From Basidiobolus meristosporus CBS 931.73 (Eukaryota; Basidiobolomycota; Basidiobolomycetes; Basidiobolales; Basidiobolaceae): a stretch of 64,000 nt of DNA. The stretch is taken from positions 98,365-162,364 of the forward strand of contig MCFE01000119.1 of the NCBI GenBank assembly GCA_002104905.1, read 5' to 3'. The notes under the pieces were generated by a model that saw only the letters and a program-made list of their open reading frames with translations, was not told where the DNA came from and did no database searches. Shown here one piece after another: positions 62,361-64,000 of this stretch; position 1 is the stretch's first letter; the number at the start of each line of letters is the position of its first letter. Both the position numbers and the translations under genes were made by a program.

Positions 62361-64000
62361 ATGAGCACCAAGCTGTCACTCTCTGCAATATCTACTACTG
62401 CTATTACTGGAATTTTTCCCTCTGCTGAAAAGTTGGATGGATCTAACTACCAAGTGTGGAAGGTGAAGATAAAGATGCTGCTGCAAGAAAGAGGCCTCTG
62501 GGATATTGTCATGGGAGAAGAATGCCCTCCTAAAAACGTGGGAGAGGAAGCCCTAAAGTACCAGAAGAAAGAACAAAGTGCCTTTAACTGCATTTGCCTT
62601 AATGTCAAGGACAAATTGCTAATTCAATGCTCAAGAGCAAAAACGGCAAAGAATGCCTGGAAAGCATTAGAAGACACCTACCAGTCATGTTCAGCTGCCA
62701 AGAAAATGTATCTGAGACAAAAATTCTTTACTACAAAGATGCTGCCAGGAGAAGAAATGAAAAATCTAATTAACAGAATTACCCTGCTGGTAGATGAGAT
62801 GGAATCTGTGGGCGTACCAACTACTGATGAGGATGTGATAGTTACCATCCTGAATAGCCTGACAGACGAGTTTCAGGGCCTTGTATCAGCCCTAGAGTCC
62901 AGAACTGAAGATTTGACCTTAAATTATGTATATGGAAGGCTCCTGGATGAAGAATTAAGAAAATCAAGTGCCAATAAGAAGGAAGAAGAAAATGCTTTAA
63001 TAAGCAATGATAACCAACAAAGGAGGTACCCAAGACCCTACAAAGGCAACAGCAACCTGTTTTGTAACTACTGCAAAAGGAAAGGACACACATCAGACCG
63101 GTGTCTCAAAAAGAAAGATAATCAGCAAAAGAAGCCTGAATATGGAAATTCTGCAACAACTGAAGATAGACTATTCATATCTGCACTAAATATGACCACA
63201 AACAAGGATTCTCAGACGTGGTATATTGACTCTGGAGCATCTCAACACTTTACACACCAAAAAGAACTTTTTACCCAATATCAAGAAATTCCAATTAAGA
63301 AGGTTTTCATGGGTGACAATAGAACACTTGATGCAGTGGGAGAAGGAACTATCCAAGTAAACCTTAGAAGCAGTGAAGGAAGCCATACACTGACCTTTAA
63401 AGAAGTACTCTATGTACCAGAAATAGCCAAGAACCTACTCTCTGTAAGCAAGGCCACAACAGAAGGACTCAGTTTCAGTTTTGACAATTCTGGATGCAGG
63501 ATCACTGATCAAAATGGTGCCCATATTGCTTTGGGCATCAGAGATCAGAATCTATACAAGTTGACTTATATTCCATCATATCTGGAAGCCAATATAAGTA
63601 ACTTAAATGAAGAAACACCAATGCTTTGGCACAGGAGATTTGGGCACATCAATTTTGATTATTTGCGTAAAATGATCAAAGATCAGCTAATTTCTGGAGT
63701 GAAAATTGATCCCCAGCTAATTTGGAGCACTGTGAAGCCTGCATATATGGGAAACAAGCCAGACAACTGTTCAAGAGCTCTGGGTTTATCAAAACTAAGA
63801 AAAAATTAGATCTAATTCACTCAGATATATAAATGCAAAATTTAACCTTAGGCGGGATGAAGTATTTAATCACTTTTATTGATGATTATACAAGATACAC
63901 ATGGGTCTACTTCATGGAGAGAAAGGAAGAAGCCCTGTCTAAGTTCAGGGAGTTTAAAGCCATGGTGGAGAGAGAAACTGGTGAAAAAATCAAGAAAATA
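62361..64000 (+). pseudogene. copia gag-pol, frameshifted, partial
   Basis: Open from ATG 62361 through Gag, zinc knuckle (CNYCKRKGHTSDRC), protease (DSGA) and into the GAG-pre region. Near 63710 a run of five C in the intact copies is four here, shifting the frame; the shifted frame ends at 63809. Further changes follow in the integrase start (ATATATAAATGC near 63825 replaces the CTGTGTGGACCTATGC region). Beyond that the sequence again resembles intact integrase to the window end. Gag and protease could still be made. Confidence 0.9.

Larger units (their letters stand above)
62008..64000 (+). mobile_element. copia element running off the window end
   Basis: 5' LTR 62008-62356, primer-binding site with ATG at 62361, then gag-pol to the window end. 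It is closely related to the intact copies but damaged in the integrase region. The 3' part is outside the window. Confidence 0.9.

Noticed and set aside
1-64000. CRISPR arrays, rRNA genes, bacterial operons
   Set aside because: No regularly spaced repeats, no rRNA signatures; spliced genes and LTR elements show a eukaryotic fungal genome.

Overview
The window looks like a repeat-rich stretch of a filamentous basidiomycete genome. The basis is short (about 50-65 bp) introns with GTRAGT donors and CTRAY-like branch points, a Pho80/PCL-type cyclin, a Na+/K+-ATPase-like (P-type IIC) pump and heavy loading with Ty1/copia elements. A rust or other Pucciniomycotina is plausible but not proven. Genes are moderately GC-rich; the transposon blocks are AT-rich and poor in CpG.

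Region 1 (1-32298) is a transposon graveyard and can be read as a stack. An old minus-strand copia LTR (5624-5771 and 31402-31539) is split by a minus-strand copia element (5772-31401). That element contains a plus-strand copia (copia A, 6211-21419), an intact minus-strand copia (copia B, 23425-28111) and a solo LTR (29567-29915). Copia A is itself split by a decayed minus-strand Ty3/gypsy element (7173-14280) and by a DNA transposon of PIF/Harbinger type (14488-17905) with two intact, divergently transcribed ORFs. Target-site duplications support most of these steps, and subtracting the inserts returns a body length close to the intact 4,687-bp copia. Left of this block are older decayed copies (375-1905, 2380-5615).

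Region 2 (32299-49165) is the gene-bearing part: a PCL-type cyclin (minus, 2 exons), a GT13/GnT-I-like glycosyltransferase (plus, 5 exons), an intronless P-type IIC cation ATPase (plus), an Skb5/Nbp2-like SH3 protein (plus, 4 exons) and a convergent WD40 protein (minus, 9 exons). The genes look functionally unrelated. The ATPase is preceded by three copies of a 35-bp quasi-palindrome that may be a regulatory element.

Region 3 (49166-64000) returns to repeats: LTR debris, a second intact copia (50620-55306) with apparently identical LTRs, an UNC93-like membrane protein gene with a one-base frameshift (57378-58789), a Harbinger left end cut by a copia fragment, a possible small non-autonomous repeat, and a copia running off the window end.

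The most notable observations are: the fully accounted nested stack; two very young, intact copia copies whose primer binding site matches the anticodon arm of initiator tRNA-Met and contains the likely gag-pol start codon; an apparently intact Harbinger-type element with an unrecognised second protein; and the repeated palindrome upstream of the cation ATPase.
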